A DNA stretch of 64,000 nt from Acinetobacter sp. WC-141. GTDB taxonomy: Bacteria; Pseudomonadota; Gammaproteobacteria; Pseudomonadales; Moraxellaceae. How positions within the stretch are numbered: the first letter of the stretch is position 1; each line of letters opens with the position of its first letter. Shown here piece after piece: positions 54,234-62,698 of the stretch. Where the stretch lies: the NCBI RefSeq assembly GCF_000313935.1, contig NZ_AMSS01000052.1, positions 54,721-118,720 on the forward strand. The letters are read 5' to 3'. The translations under genes were made by a program, and so were the position numbers. Under the pieces are notes generated by a model. It made no database searches. It was not told where the DNA came from and saw only the letters and a program-made list of their open reading frames with translations.

Positions 54234-54931
54234 TAGAGACTCCTTGATAAAAGAAGTTGCGCCCAATCACTGCTATTAATTATGGTGGTGAAACGAAAGA
54301 GGGTTAGCAGACTGATACCTAAGAAACCAGCACACCCGAAGGTGTCCCACTCCCGTTCCTCCGTCAAAGGCACGAGGGGCTCCACACCAAAAAACGTGTT
54401 TTTAGTGCACTTAGGTAGACGATCTGCTAAAACCGACTGACAAAATAGGTCAGCCGAAGCATCATAAGCTGCGCATGAAAGCGGGTCAATTGCAAAAATA
54501 AAATATTGGTTTATATAAACAAATATTAATATTTTTAAATTTTCTTTAATAAAATAACGTATTATTTGGAATTTAAACGACTGATTAATTATTAAACCTA
54601 ATCTTAATAATTAATTTTTAATGTTTATATATCAAATATTTATTAATTGTTTATTTATATATTGTTTGCAATCATTGACTTAATTAGACACAAACTTAGA
54701 AAGGATGAGAAATTTTACTTTTATGAATATGGCAATCTTAAATAATTAGCTAATGCCAAAATTTAATTAAAATATCAATTGCAAGAATGGTATTTTTTAA
54801 TCATTTATTTAATTTAGATTTTTACAAAAGCTTGCACAACCTACAAAAGTTAAGAGAACCACAGCAGTAGGGCAACATAAGATAATGTTATTCATAATCC
54901 TACATCTTAAAAAATTATAAGGGTGATCTCA
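54234..54931. other. Long intergenic region holding a structured RNA element
   Basis: A 700-base gap. The part at 54302-54458 is far more GC-rich than its surroundings and folds strongly; the remainder (54500-54900) is very AT-rich and shows nothing I can support. Confidence 0.6.
54302..54458. ncRNA. Structured RNA element, strand uncertain
   Basis: A GC-rich island in AT-rich DNA. Long-range arms close a multibranch structure: TTAGCAGA (54304-54311) with TCTGCTAA (54423-54430), and ACCTAAG (54317-54323) with CTTAGGT (54410-54416). Inside, ACACC-CGAA-GGTGT (54332-54345) makes a tetraloop hairpin, but the same GGTGT could instead pair with ACACC at 54384-54388. CCTC/GAGG (54358-54361, 54374-54377) and CTGAC/GTCAG (54437-54441, 54449-54453) form further stems. 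Read on the minus strand it would be the leader of the 49-residue gene. On the plus strand, TTGCGC-N18-TATGGT (54257-54286) could be a promoter ending just before it. It may belong to an Rfam family seen in Acinetobacter, possibly the C4 antisense RNA, but I cannot confirm this. Confidence 0.55.
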
Positions 54932-55078
54932 ATGTTAAGAATTTTTTGTGCAGTGAGTATGGTAGTTTCGATCGCACTGGGTATGAGTGCTTGCCAAGAC
55001 CGACATTCAACAGATGATGATGGAACACATGGCTCTAATGATCCAACTGTTCCTCAACAAATGAATAAAAACTCATAA
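54932..55078 (+). CDS. 48-residue putative lipoprotein
   Basis: Frame from ATG 54932 with AAGGGTGAT upstream. The product has a hydrophobic signal segment ending LGMSACQD, an acceptable lipobox, so the mature chain is only about 28 residues, acidic and polar (many Asp, His, Asn, Gln). A strong terminator follows 12 bases after the stop, supporting a real, monocistronic gene. It resembles small entericidin-like or stress lipoproteins in size only; I recognise no family. Confidence 0.68.
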   Translation: MLRIFCAVSMVVSIALGMSACQDRHSTDDDGTHGSNDPTVPQQMNKNS

Positions 55079-55089
55079 TTATTTCATCT

Positions 55090-55125
55090 AAGAAAACTCA
55101 CTTTTAGGTGAGTTTTCTTATCTTT
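55090..55125 (+). terminator. Terminator of the small lipoprotein gene
   Basis: AAGAAAACTCAC (55090-55101) pairs perfectly with GTGAGTTTTCTT (55108-55119) around a six-base loop, followed by ATCTTT. Confidence 0.82.
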
Positions 55126-55343
55126 ATTTCCTATAAAATATGTAACATAATAAAAAAGATAATTATATGAAAATATAAAATTAATCAATAAATTAGTGGG
55201 TTATTGGCTTTCTATGAATTTGTTGTTACTGAATTGTTTCGAGAGAAGATTATAGTTTCAAAAAATTAATAAAATAAACACAATAAATTACTTATATTCA
55301 TCCAAAATTCTTTTAGTGATCACAATTTTATAAAGGTAAGGAT

Positions 55344-55772
55344 ATGCCCCAGTACTTAAGAATAGCTGAGAAAATATATCAAAATGTTAAAGAAAAGAAA
55401 GGCTTCACAGATGAGCCTATGGAAGATCTTAACAATTTGATGATTGAACTCAGACATGAGCTTAAGGGGACAAAGCTTAAGCTTTTATACAATTATATTG
55501 ATTTTGCTGAATTACTTATTAAACCTCTACAGGAATCTAAAATTAAATTGGATTTAAGTATTATTCCGAAGAGTAAGAATACTCAAGAATTCGTATTATG
55601 GCTTGCAGGTTTTATTGAGAGGATTACAACGGGCGGGCAAGAAAAATTACCGCCAATTCGAGCCAAGGTGGCTTTACCTACCTATGCTTATGAAGAAACT
55701 TATCCTTCTTCAGTAACTCCTGTAAATAACGGAGAAGAGATTATTGAATATTTTAAGAAAAAAGAAAGTTAA
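55344..55772 (+). CDS. Uncharacterised protein, 142 residues
   Basis: No family recognised. The ATG follows AAGGTAAGGAT. The protein is soluble and probably helical in its first 100 residues (charged, amphipathic; LNNLMIELRHELKGTKLKLLYNYIDFAELL). A conserved-looking FVLWLAGFIERITTGG segment precedes a proline-rich tail and a basic end. It is a single-gene unit followed by a hairpin terminator, next to stress-type genes. Confidence 0.62.
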   Translation: MPQYLRIAEKIYQNVKEKKGFTDEPMEDLNNLMIELRHELKGTKLKLLYNYIDFAELLIKPLQESKIKLDLSIIPKSKNTQEFVLWLAGFIERITTGGQEKLPPIRAKVALPTYAYEETYPSSVTPVNNGEEIIEYFKKKES

Positions 55773-55789
55773 ATAGGAACGAATAAAAA

Positions 55790-55830
55790 GAGCTTATTTC
55801 CGAGGGCCAATAGGAAATAAGCTCATAGTT
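55790..55830. terminator. Terminator between convergent small genes
   Basis: GAGCTTATTTCC (55790-55801) pairs with GGAAATAAGCTC (55813-55824) around an 11-base loop, followed by ATAGTTTTTG on the plus strand. Confidence 0.78.
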
Positions 55831-55861
55831 TTTGACGAATAGAAAATCTTATAAAAAGAAA

Positions 55862-56179
55862 TTATCTTCCATTCCAAGCGTCTTTAATGGCTTGTTTAGC
55901 ATGTTCCCATTTTAAGCGAGACTCAGCTTTAAGCTCTTCCCACTTTTGTTCTAGGCCGCCTTCAACATCTTCAAATTGAGTACCTTGCTCTGCTTCGGTA
56001 CGGGCACGATGACCTAACTCATAGGCTGCTGAAAAATCTCGATCATAATCTAGATCTGGAGTAGTAAGCTGAGCTTCTTGATAATAAGGACGAGTAAGGT
56101 AACTTTCGCGCCAATAAGTGTCAGAATAATTATGGTCGCCGGCTGGCAGTCGTGCGTGATCACTATTTTGATCTGTCAT
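55862..56179 (-). CDS. Small hydrophilic stress-type protein, 105 residues
   Basis: A very polar, acidic and aromatic protein with no membrane segment or signal. It has DYDRDFSAAYELGHRARTE in the middle and a charged helix at the end (WEELKAESRLKWEHAKQAIKDAW). That C-terminal helix resembles stress-protein helices of the CsbD/YjbJ type, but I would not assign it. The ATG follows GAGGAAAAACTG. Its neighbours are a Gln/Asn-rich protein and a catalase, so an osmotic, desiccation or oxidative stress role is a reasonable guess. Confidence 0.7.
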   Translation of the reverse strand: MTDQNSDHARLPAGDHNYSDTYWRESYLTRPYYQEAQLTTPDLDYDRDFSAAYELGHRARTEAEQGTQFEDVEGGLEQKWEELKAESRLKWEHAKQAIKDAWNGR

Positions 56180-56221
56180 CAGTTTTTCCTCATCTATTAT
56201 TTAATTTTATGCTTATGTTAA

Positions 56222-56251
56222 ATTTAGGAAGGTGAATTCACCTTCCTAAAT
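56222..56251. terminator. Perfect 30-bp palindrome
   Basis: ATTTAGGAAGGTGAA followed at once by its reverse complement, with no loop. It lies 44 bases after the stop of the Gln/Asn-rich gene (minus strand) and 43 bases before the 105-residue gene. As RNA it would form a tight hairpin and probably ends the upstream transcript, but there is no real T-run; a protein-binding site for the 105-residue gene is also possible. Confidence 0.5.
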
Positions 56252-56294
56252 AAAATGAATGACCGCATCAAATGACATTCAAGTCAGCAAAGGA

Positions 56295-56531
56295 TTAACG
56301 TTGCTGATTGTTGTTATTTGAGTTTTGTTGGCCTGAATCTTTTTGATTAGAGCCTTGTTGTTGACGGCGGCTGTCATTTTGCTGTTGTTGCTGATTGTTT
56401 TGTTGCTGTTGATCATTTTGCTGTTGGTTGCCGTTTGGCTGTTGCTGATTATTACGGTTGTCATTTTGCTGTTGCTGTTGTTGTTGCTGCTCATTATTAC
56501 GTTGATTGCTTTGATTATTAGTAGTGCTCAT
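56295..56531 (-). CDS. Gln/Asn-rich disordered protein, 78 residues
   Basis: The start ATG at 56531 follows GAGGTAATTAAAG. About two-thirds of the residues are Gln or Asn (eight Gln in a row near residue 15, several shorter runs), the rest mainly Ser, Asp, Arg and Gly; there is no hydrophobic core. It must be intrinsically disordered and resembles prion-like low-complexity domains in composition. Function unknown. Disordered hydrophilins (DtpA/DtpB) support desiccation tolerance in A. baumannii, and the neighbouring catalase and disordered proteins make a similar role plausible. Confidence 0.72.
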   Translation of the reverse strand: MSTTNNQSNQRNNEQQQQQQQQNDNRNNQQQPNGNQQQNDQQQQNNQQQQQNDSRRQQQGSNQKDSGQQNSNNNNQQR

Positions 56532-56812
56532 CTTTAATTACCTCATATCATTCATGATGTGTGTTTTATCTGAGAGCTTCAGATAGGTTTATTTAAGCAT
56601 GAAAATCTATAATGTGAAGCCCAAGGGTGTTACCCCATATTTAACTGTAACTTTTAAAATTAAATAAAACATTGATTTTTATAAAATGCATTCTTTAATA
56701 AATAAACATAATTAATATGAAAGTTAATTAAATTACATTTAAGTACATTGGTGTTAAAGAAACACTATGATCATTTCTAAATGTGTATTTGTTATTTTAT
56801 ATTTAGGAATAT

Positions 56813-57289
56813 CTATTTCTTATTATCTAATATTATATATTCGATATCTTGAGAAATATAGTAAATAAGTTGTCTTATTTTAAGGCAGGGTGGACCTTTA
56901 AATACGCGTCTAAAATTATAGAACTGATTTTTATAGTAAATAGAATAAAAGAAAGTGCCTACAGGTTTTTCTTTAGTCTCAGAACCTCCTTTTTTTAAGA
57001 GGCCTGTGCAAGCAATATACAGATCGGCATGTAAGAGGTCTTTGCCTTTTTTGATCATCTCTATCGTGACTTGCATAGATTCAGCTGTATATTTTTCAAT
57101 AAGTTCCGAAGAGATGTGAAGTGTGTTTTCTTTGACGCGTAAGTCATAACTGACTAAGCTTCCAATAAGAATATCCCCTGAATAAGGGCTTAAAGAAAAA
57201 CGATAGGCAAGGTAGCCGGCTGAAGCACTTTCAAAAAGTGCAATTTTAATTTTTTCTTGAGCTAGTAATTTGCAACATGAATTAAACAT
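56813..57289 (-). CDS. CinA C-terminal (PncC-like) domain protein
   Basis: A 158-residue stand-alone CinA-C domain. ALFESASAGYLAYRFSLSPYSGDILIGSLVSYDLRVKENTL matches the family start, with the nucleophilic-serine segment ESASAGY. ADLYIACTGLLKKGG takes the place of the usual TGIAGPGG, and KPVGTFFY follows. PncC-type enzymes deamidate nicotinamide mononucleotide. The altered glycine loop and basic tail suggest a divergent, perhaps non-canonical member. The ATG follows AAGGAGAAAACAA. It lies in the stress island, divergent from the putative haem-oxygenase-like protein. Confidence 0.75.
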   Translation of the reverse strand: MFNSCCKLLAQEKIKIALFESASAGYLAYRFSLSPYSGDILIGSLVSYDLRVKENTLHISSELIEKYTAESMQVTIEMIKKGKDLLHADLYIACTGLLKKGGSETKEKPVGTFFYSIYYKNQFYNFRRVFKGPPCLKIRQLIYYISQDIEYIILDNKK

Positions 57290-57603
57290 TTGTTTTCTCC
57301 TTCCTTGTTTTTTAATTTAGTTATAAAATTATTTTTAATTTCTTTTTGTTAATTTTTTGATAGTTATACTTTTTAAAGTAATCCAAGTGTAATTTAAGTT
57401 TAAAATTTATATATTTTTTATAGAAACAAGGGTTAATTTATTCTAAAGTTGAGAATGTAATGTTGTGTTAATTCTTATGTTATTGAATTTAAAGGGATTT
57501 AATTAAAATAGTTGTTTCTTAATAACGTAATATAACAAAGGGATAATGGGATTATAGTTTAATTAAAGTATGGTAATTTATATCTCACTAAAGGAGAATA
57601 GAA
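57290..57603. other. AT-rich divergent control region
   Basis: A 314-base, extremely AT-rich gap between the CinA-like gene and the divergent 470-residue gene. Both promoters must lie here; I cannot single out boxes. No supported open frame. Confidence 0.5.
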
Positions 57604-59016
57604 ATGCCTGTTGTAGTGAAAGAAAGATTATTAAACCTAATACAAGATAATCAACAAAACTATTACGAATTATTTGTTTTTTTCCTTGATCCTGATATTT
57701 CTAGTTTTGAAAAAGAAAAGAAAGCAAGAGATTTTTTGATTAAAGAAATAGATAAATTAGATCAAAATGAAATAGATTTTCTTTCAAATGTAAATATGAT
57801 TAAAGCATGGTGCGAGAACGATAATAAAGAAAATTGTGAGCTATTTCAGTCTTATTTAAACCGCAGACAAAGCGGAGGTGAGAGAGAGTACTTTAAGAAT
57901 GTCGGCCAGGCGTTTGAATTTTTAATTAAAGTTTCTCCAACTAAAAAAGTAGATGGTGCGTGGTTATATAGTTCAGTTCATTATTGGAATGATCCGATTT
58001 TTCATGACCTCATTATCACTTATTTGGAAGAGCTTGGTTTAGGCGAACCTAAGGCCAACCACGTATGTATTTATGATGACTTGCTACGTAGTTTGGGACT
58101 TGATAGTTTTGATCTGCTTTTAGAAGATGATTATTATCATAATGCCGTGATTCAGCTTGCGCTTGGCTATGCTCCACCTGAGTTTATTCCCGAGATCGTT
58201 GGCTTTAATCTAGGCTATGAGCAATTACCCCTTCATCTACTCATTAGTAATTATGAGCTTGCAGAGCTAGGTATTGATTCTAAATATTTTAATTTGCATA
58301 TCACTATCGATAACATTGATAACGGACATGCAAATAAAGCAATTAAAGTTATAGAAAATATTTATGATAAATATAGAGATAAAGAACTTTTCTTGAGTAA
58401 ATTGAAGCGTGGTTTTGCGCTGAATAATCGCGGTGTATCCTCGTCTAAAATTATTAAAAATTTAAATCTTGAAGATTTAGTTCTTAAAATTTTAAAAAGA
58501 AAAGCACTGGTGGGCCAGTTAATTCATAACGAAACTAGACAGTTTGGATGTAAAACGATTAACCAATGGTTATCAAATCCAGAAGACGTTAAAGGGCTGG
58601 TTACACACCTCATTGATCATAAATGGATTAAATTTAATACAGACCCTGAACAGAGCGTGTTCTGGCGAATGATTAATGAAGAAAATGGAAAAATGTTTGG
58701 GGTATTTAACCCTGTAGAACGTCAGATTATTCATGACTGGATTGCTGGCGATGACCATTCTTCTAATTTCTTAGCATATAGCAGAGCATTAAATACTAGC
58801 CAGCGTATTCAAGATTATTTATTTAGCTATATCTCAGATGGCGAGCTTGATGCATTGCAAGAGCGCGTGCAGAAATCACATGATCTGGCTATAAAAATAT
58901 GCAAGCTGACTCCGTTTTTGGGGCCAGATTGTCATCATAAAAGCATTGGGCTTTGGAGTACACGTAAATATGTTGAACTCCTTTTCCCATATTTAAGTTC
59001 TTTTAATAAAAACTAA
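57604..59016 (+). CDS. Putative haem-oxygenase-like iron (di-iron) enzyme
   Basis: A 470-residue soluble protein. The likely family is the iron-containing redox enzymes with a haem-oxygenase-like fold (PF14518 type, HDO). Support comes from VDGAWLYSSVHYWND near residue 117, then E206 and H211 in NLGYEQLPLHLL and H232, D236 and H242 in LHITIDNIDNGHA, a plausible set of metal ligands. The C-terminal 200 residues (ISKQ-free, helical, with ETRQFGC and NPVERQIIHDWI) look like a separate domain of unknown function. The ATG follows GGAGAATAGAA. It ends 49 bases before the catalase gene, so the two may be cotranscribed. HDO enzymes carry out varied oxidations; the reaction here is unknown. Confidence 0.55.
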   Translation: MPVVVKERLLNLIQDNQQNYYELFVFFLDPDISSFEKEKKARDFLIKEIDKLDQNEIDFLSNVNMIKAWCENDNKENCELFQSYLNRRQSGGEREYFKNVGQAFEFLIKVSPTKKVDGAWLYSSVHYWNDPIFHDLIITYLEELGLGEPKANHVCIYDDLLRSLGLDSFDLLLEDDYYHNAVIQLALGYAPPEFIPEIVGFNLGYEQLPLHLLISNYELAELGIDSKYFNLHITIDNIDNGHANKAIKVIENIYDKYRDKELFLSKLKRGFALNNRGVSSSKIIKNLNLEDLVLKILKRKALVGQLIHNETRQFGCKTINQWLSNPEDVKGLVTHLIDHKWIKFNTDPEQSVFWRMINEENGKMFGVFNPVERQIIHDWIAGDDHSSNFLAYSRALNTSQRIQDYLFSYISDGELDALQERVQKSHDLAIKICKLTPFLGPDCHHKSIGLWSTRKYVELLFPYLSSFNKN

Positions 59017-59065
59017 TTATTGAAGTTTTTTAACTCACCCCACGTTTAACTTTAAAACATAGGTA

Positions 59066-61210
59066 ATGAACATGACTGATAATGTTAAATCAACAAATAA
59101 AACAAGTGAAATGGCTGGTGCTGATGCTGCAAATAAAGCCAATACCACTCAAAAGACTGAACAGTTAGACACGGTCAGAGATGATGCAACCAATGAAGCA
59201 TTAACCACTAACCAAGGGGTTAAAATAGCGGACAACGAAAATAGCTTAAGAGCAGGTATTCGTGGTTCAACGCTACTAGAAGATTTCATTTTAAGAGAAA
59301 AGATTACTCATTTTGACCACGAACGTATTCCTGAGCGTATTGTGCATGCGCGTGGTGTAGGGGCTCATGGTTACTTTCAGGCCTATGAAGGAAATGAGCG
59401 TTTAACAAAAGCAGGCTTTTTAACTGACCCAAGCATTCAAACGCCAATTTTTGTACGTTTCTCGACAGTGCAAGGGCCACGTGGATCTGCCGATACCGTT
59501 CGTGATATCCGTGGCTTTGCGATTAAATTTTATACCCAAGAAGGTAACTTCGATTTAGTCGGTAATAATGCACCAGTGTTTTTTGTGCAAGATGGTATTA
59601 AGTTTCCCGACTTTGTGCATGCAGTAAAACCTGAACCAGATACAGAAATGCCAACTGGAGCAACTGCACACGATACGTTTTGGGATTTTGTGTCATTAGT
59701 ACCTGAGTCAGCACATGCGGTAATTTGGGCCATGTCAGATCGGGCTATCCCACGTAACCTACGCTCAATCCAAGGTTTTGGCGTGCATACCTTCCGTTTA
59801 ATTAATGCTCAAGGCAAATCTCATTTTGTGAAGTTTCACTGGACGCCTAAACAAGGTTTAAGTGCGTTAGTGTGGGATGAAGCTCAAAAACTTGCTGGTA
59901 AAGATCCAGATTTCCACCGTCGCGATCTTTATGAAGCGATTGAGAACGGGGTTTATCCTGAATGGGAATTGGGAGTTCAAATTGTCGAAGAAGACGACGA
60001 AATGAACTTTGACTTCGATTTGCTGGACCCAACCAAAATTATTCCTGAAGAGCTGGTTCCCGTGACACCAATTGGCCGTTTTGTTTTGAATAGAAATGTA
60101 GATAATTTCTTTGCAGAAACAGAGCAGGTGGCTTTCTGCCCGGGCCATATTGTGCCAGGGATTGATTTTACAAATGATCCACTTTTACAAGCACGCCTAT
60201 TTTCATACACCGATACTCAATTAAGTCGCTTGGGTGGACCGAACTTCCATCAAATTCCGATCAATAAACCTGTATGTCCATTCCACAATAATCAACGTGA
60301 TGGTATTCACCAGCACACGATTCACAAAGGACAGGCATCATATCAACCAAATTCAATTGATGGCGATTGGCCAGCAGAAACACCACCAGCTGCTTCAAAT
60401 GGGGGCTTTGAAAGCTATCCTGAAAAGATTAGCGGAGTTAAACTTCGTCAAAGAAGTGAGACTTTTTCTGATCATTTTTCACAACCGCGCCTTTATTACA
60501 AGAGCCTTGCGCCTCATGAGCAAAAACATGTGGTCGATGCCTATACGTTTGAATTGAGTAAAGTGCAAAGAAAACACATCCGTGAGCGTCAAGTTCAACA
60601 AATTTTGGCAAATATTGATCTCGACTTAGCTCGACAAGTAGGCGCTAACTTAGGAATTGAAGTTCCTGATTTGACTCTAGATTATAAGAAAACCGCAGTT
60701 GAAAAATCGGCTAAATTATCTTTCTTAGCTTTCCCTCCTGAAGATATTCAAGGCCGAAAAGTTGCAGTACTCATCCATAATTTAGTGAAATCCGATGCAT
60801 TAGATGCTATGAAAAACTGGGCAATTAAAGAAGGTGTGACTCTTCATTTATTAGCGCCAAGCTTAGCACCAGTTAAAGATCATAAAGACAAAACGATTGT
60901 GGCTGATGGCATGCAAATGGCTGAACCTTCTATTGCTTATGACGCTGTCATTATTCCTGATGGCGATAACTTAAATGCTGTTTTGCAAGATGGGGTAACT
61001 CGTCATTATCTATTAGAAGCTTATAAGCATTTAAAACCAATTGCATTTTTAGGTAATAAATCTGATTTACTTGAACCGTTAGGTTTAGTTGCCGATGAAG
61101 GTACTCTGGTTGAAGATGACTTCCAGCATATTGCTGAAAAATTTAAAAACTTGATTATGGCTCATCGTGTTTGGTCACGAGAACAAATAGCCGCTCACAT
61201 TCCGGCTTAA
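59066..61210 (+). CDS. katE: Large-subunit (HPII-type) catalase
   Basis: A 714-residue clade II catalase that breaks hydrogen peroxide down. The catalytic histidine is H94 in [12 protein letters not shown], the asparagine is in [15 protein letters not shown], and the haem-ligand tyrosine is in [18 protein letters not shown]. The long N-terminal arm and C-terminal flavodoxin/DJ-1-like domain ([21 protein letters not shown] onward) distinguish HPII-type from small catalases. The start could also be the ATG at 59072, nearer to AGG. KatE of Acinetobacter is a stress-phase enzyme, so the gene anchors the surrounding stress cluster. A strong terminator follows. Confidence 0.95.
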   Translation: MNMTDNVKSTNKTSEMAGADAANKANTTQKTEQLDTVRDDATNEALTTNQGVKIADNENSLRAGIRGSTLLEDFILREKITHFDHERIPERIVHARGVGAHGYFQAYEGNERLTKAGFLTDPSIQTPIFVRFSTVQGPRGSADTVRDIRGFAIKFYTQEGNFDLVGNNAPVFFVQDGIKFPDFVHAVKPEPDTEMPTGATAHDTFWDFVSLVPESAHAVIWAMSDRAIPRNLRSIQGFGVHTFRLINAQGKSHFVKFHWTPKQGLSALVWDEAQKLAGKDPDFHRRDLYEAIENGVYPEWELGVQIVEEDDEMNFDFDLLDPTKIIPEELVPVTPIGRFVLNRNVDNFFAETEQVAFCPGHIVPGIDFTNDPLLQARLFSYTDTQLSRLGGPNFHQIPINKPVCPFHNNQRDGIHQHTIHKGQASYQPNSIDGDWPAETPPAASNGGFESYPEKISGVKLRQRSETFSDHFSQPRLYYKSLAPHEQKHVVDAYTFELSKVQRKHIRERQVQQILANIDLDLARQVGANLGIEVPDLTLDYKKTAVEKSAKLSFLAFPPEDIQGRKVAVLIHNLVKSDALDAMKNWAIKEGVTLHLLAPSLAPVKDHKDKTIVADGMQMAEPSIAYDAVIIPDGDNLNAVLQDGVTRHYLLEAYKHLKPIAFLGNKSDLLEPLGLVADEGTLVEDDFQHIAEKFKNLIMAHRVWSREQIAAHIPA

Positions 61211-61212
61211 CA

Positions 61213-61250
61213 AAAAAAGCCCTGAAAGATTTATCTTTCAGGGCTTTTTT
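61213..61250. terminator. Strong bidirectional terminator after katE
   Basis: AAAAAAGCCCTGAAAGAT (61213-61230) pairs with ATCTTTCAGGGCTTTTTT (61233-61250) around two bases; A and T runs serve both convergent genes. Confidence 0.9.
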
Positions 61251-61262
61251 ATATCTTACGGA

Positions 61263-62141
61263 TTAGCCATTTACGATTTGACCACCGTTTACATGAATAA
61301 CCTGACCTGTAATATAACTTGCATCATCTGAGGCAAGGAAAAGGTAGGCGGGTGCAACTTCACTAGGTTGTCCCATTCTTCCCATTGGCGTGTCTTTACC
61401 AAACTTCTCAACGGTTTCTGCATCGAAACTACTTGGGATTAATGGTGTCCAGATTGGGCCAGGCGCAACACCATTTACTCGAATTCCTTTTTTCTGTTTC
61501 ATCAGATTGTTCGATAAGCTACGTGTAAAAGTCGTAATTGCACCTTTCGTGCTGGCATAGTCCATTAATTCATCATGACCTTGGTAGCTGGTAATACTGG
61601 TTGTATTAATAATACTATCGCCTTCTTCCATATAAGGAATCGCTTCTTTAGTAAGATAAAACATTGCAAAAATATTGGTTTTAAATGTTTTTTCTAACTG
61701 CTCATTAGTAATATCCACAATATCTTTTTGCTGATATTGAACACCTGCATTGTTAATCAGAATATTAATTTTGCCGAAATGTTGCAAAACTTCATCAATT
61801 TCTTGTTTTGCAATATCAGGGTCGGAAATATCACCTTTGAGTAAAAGACAGCGCTGACCTTCTTTTTCAATAAGTTCTTTCGTGATTTGGGCATCTTGGT
61901 CTTCCTCAAGATACAGTATGGCAATGTCAGCACCCTCACGGGCAAACAATACCGCTACAGAACGCCCTATACCACTATCACCACCACTAATTACTGCAAC
62001 TTTTCCTTTTAGTTTCTCGCTTCCTTTATGGGAGCTTTTGATTACCTCTGGCTCAGGATGCATTTTTTCCTGATCGCCAGGTTGATGAGGTTGAACTTGA
62101 GCGGGGGCAGATGTTGGATACTGATTTGTTGAATTTTCCAT
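61263..62141 (-). CDS. Stress-type SDR oxidoreductase (YghA/YhdG-like)
   Basis: A 292-residue classical SDR with a proline/glutamine-rich N-terminal extension of about 45 residues (PTSAPAQVQPHQPGDQEKMHPEPE). The cofactor motif is AVISGGDSGIGRSVAVLFAREGADIAI, followed by INILINNAGVQYQ; the catalytic serine is in NTTSITSY and the Tyr-Lys pair in MDYASTKGA. This glucose/ribitol dehydrogenase-like group includes general-stress SDRs (GSP39, YghA). Its N-terminal extension is typical of that group. The ATG follows GAGAGGTATTTGAAAC. Confidence 0.85.
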   Translation of the reverse strand: MENSTNQYPTSAPAQVQPHQPGDQEKMHPEPEVIKSSHKGSEKLKGKVAVISGGDSGIGRSVAVLFAREGADIAILYLEEDQDAQITKELIEKEGQRCLLLKGDISDPDIAKQEIDEVLQHFGKINILINNAGVQYQQKDIVDITNEQLEKTFKTNIFAMFYLTKEAIPYMEEGDSIINTTSITSYQGHDELMDYASTKGAITTFTRSLSNNLMKQKKGIRVNGVAPGPIWTPLIPSSFDAETVEKFGKDTPMGRMGQPSEVAPAYLFLASDDASYITGQVIHVNGGQIVNG

Positions 62142-62281
62142 GTTTCAAATACCTCTCTTTAATATCTAATCTTCCTATAGTGATCTATTGCTACGTAAAT
62201 ATGAGTAAAATGAATTTTTTAATAAGTTTTCTTTGTTATTTTATATATAAGGATGTAAAGAAATATTTTATAGGTAAAATA

Positions 62282-62683
62282 TTAAATAATATACATTAAC
62301 TTTATTTTGTTTTTATCAATCATACTTTCAATAATAGATCTATTGTCTGTATCTTTTAACCAGTTTTCTATAGGTATATTATTTGATAAGTCTAATATTT
62401 TCTTAATTATATTTTTTGCATCTTCTATATATTCTAAATTTTTATTATTTTTAACAACACTATTGTCAGAAATTGACTTTATCTCTTCTTGCTCTATATT
62501 CTTTGATTTAACAATGTATAAATCTCTTTGGAATGGATGACTAGCGTGGGGCGGATCTAGTCTATAGCTCCATTCTTGATCATAATTCTGCCATGAATTC
62601 TTAGACTTAATATGGCCTAATAAAATTTCAGGTATAGAAATATGTATATATTGTAGAGTTGACTGTTGATTTTTTAATTGCAT
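62282..62683 (-). CDS. Uncharacterised protein, 133 residues
   Basis: No family recognised. The frame is open from a TTG at 62698; I take the ATG at 62683, although its ribosome-binding site (TTGAG) is weak. The protein is soluble: a beta-like N-terminus (LQYIHISIPEILLGHI), a tryptophan- and histidine-containing middle (WSYRLDPPHASHPFQRDLYIV), and a lysine/isoleucine-rich helical end. The gene is AT-rich and isolated between stress genes. It might be an accessory gene; nothing indicates its role. Confidence 0.55.
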   Translation of the reverse strand: MQLKNQQSTLQYIHISIPEILLGHIKSKNSWQNYDQEWSYRLDPPHASHPFQRDLYIVKSKNIEQEEIKSISDNSVVKNNKNLEYIEDAKNIIKKILDLSNNIPIENWLKDTDNRSIIESMIDKNKIKLMYII

Positions 62684-62698
62684 AGTTAAATTACTCAA

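Noticed and set aside
54302..54458. tRNA or attachment site
   Set aside because: No cloverleaf, anticodon arm or T-arm sequence, no integrase nearby, and the long-range helices do not fit a tRNA.
56279..56494. Second Asn/Lys-rich frame in the Gln/Asn-rich gene
   Set aside because: It is a shifted reading of the same repeat DNA; the frame at 56295-56531 has the ribosome-binding site.
56343..56537. Highly hydrophobic Leu/Ile frame on the plus strand
   Set aside because: It is the complement of Gln and Asn codons of the Gln/Asn-rich gene; such frames arise automatically.
60234..60557. 107-codon frame inside katE
   Set aside because: An internal alternative frame of an intact catalase gene with no start signal.
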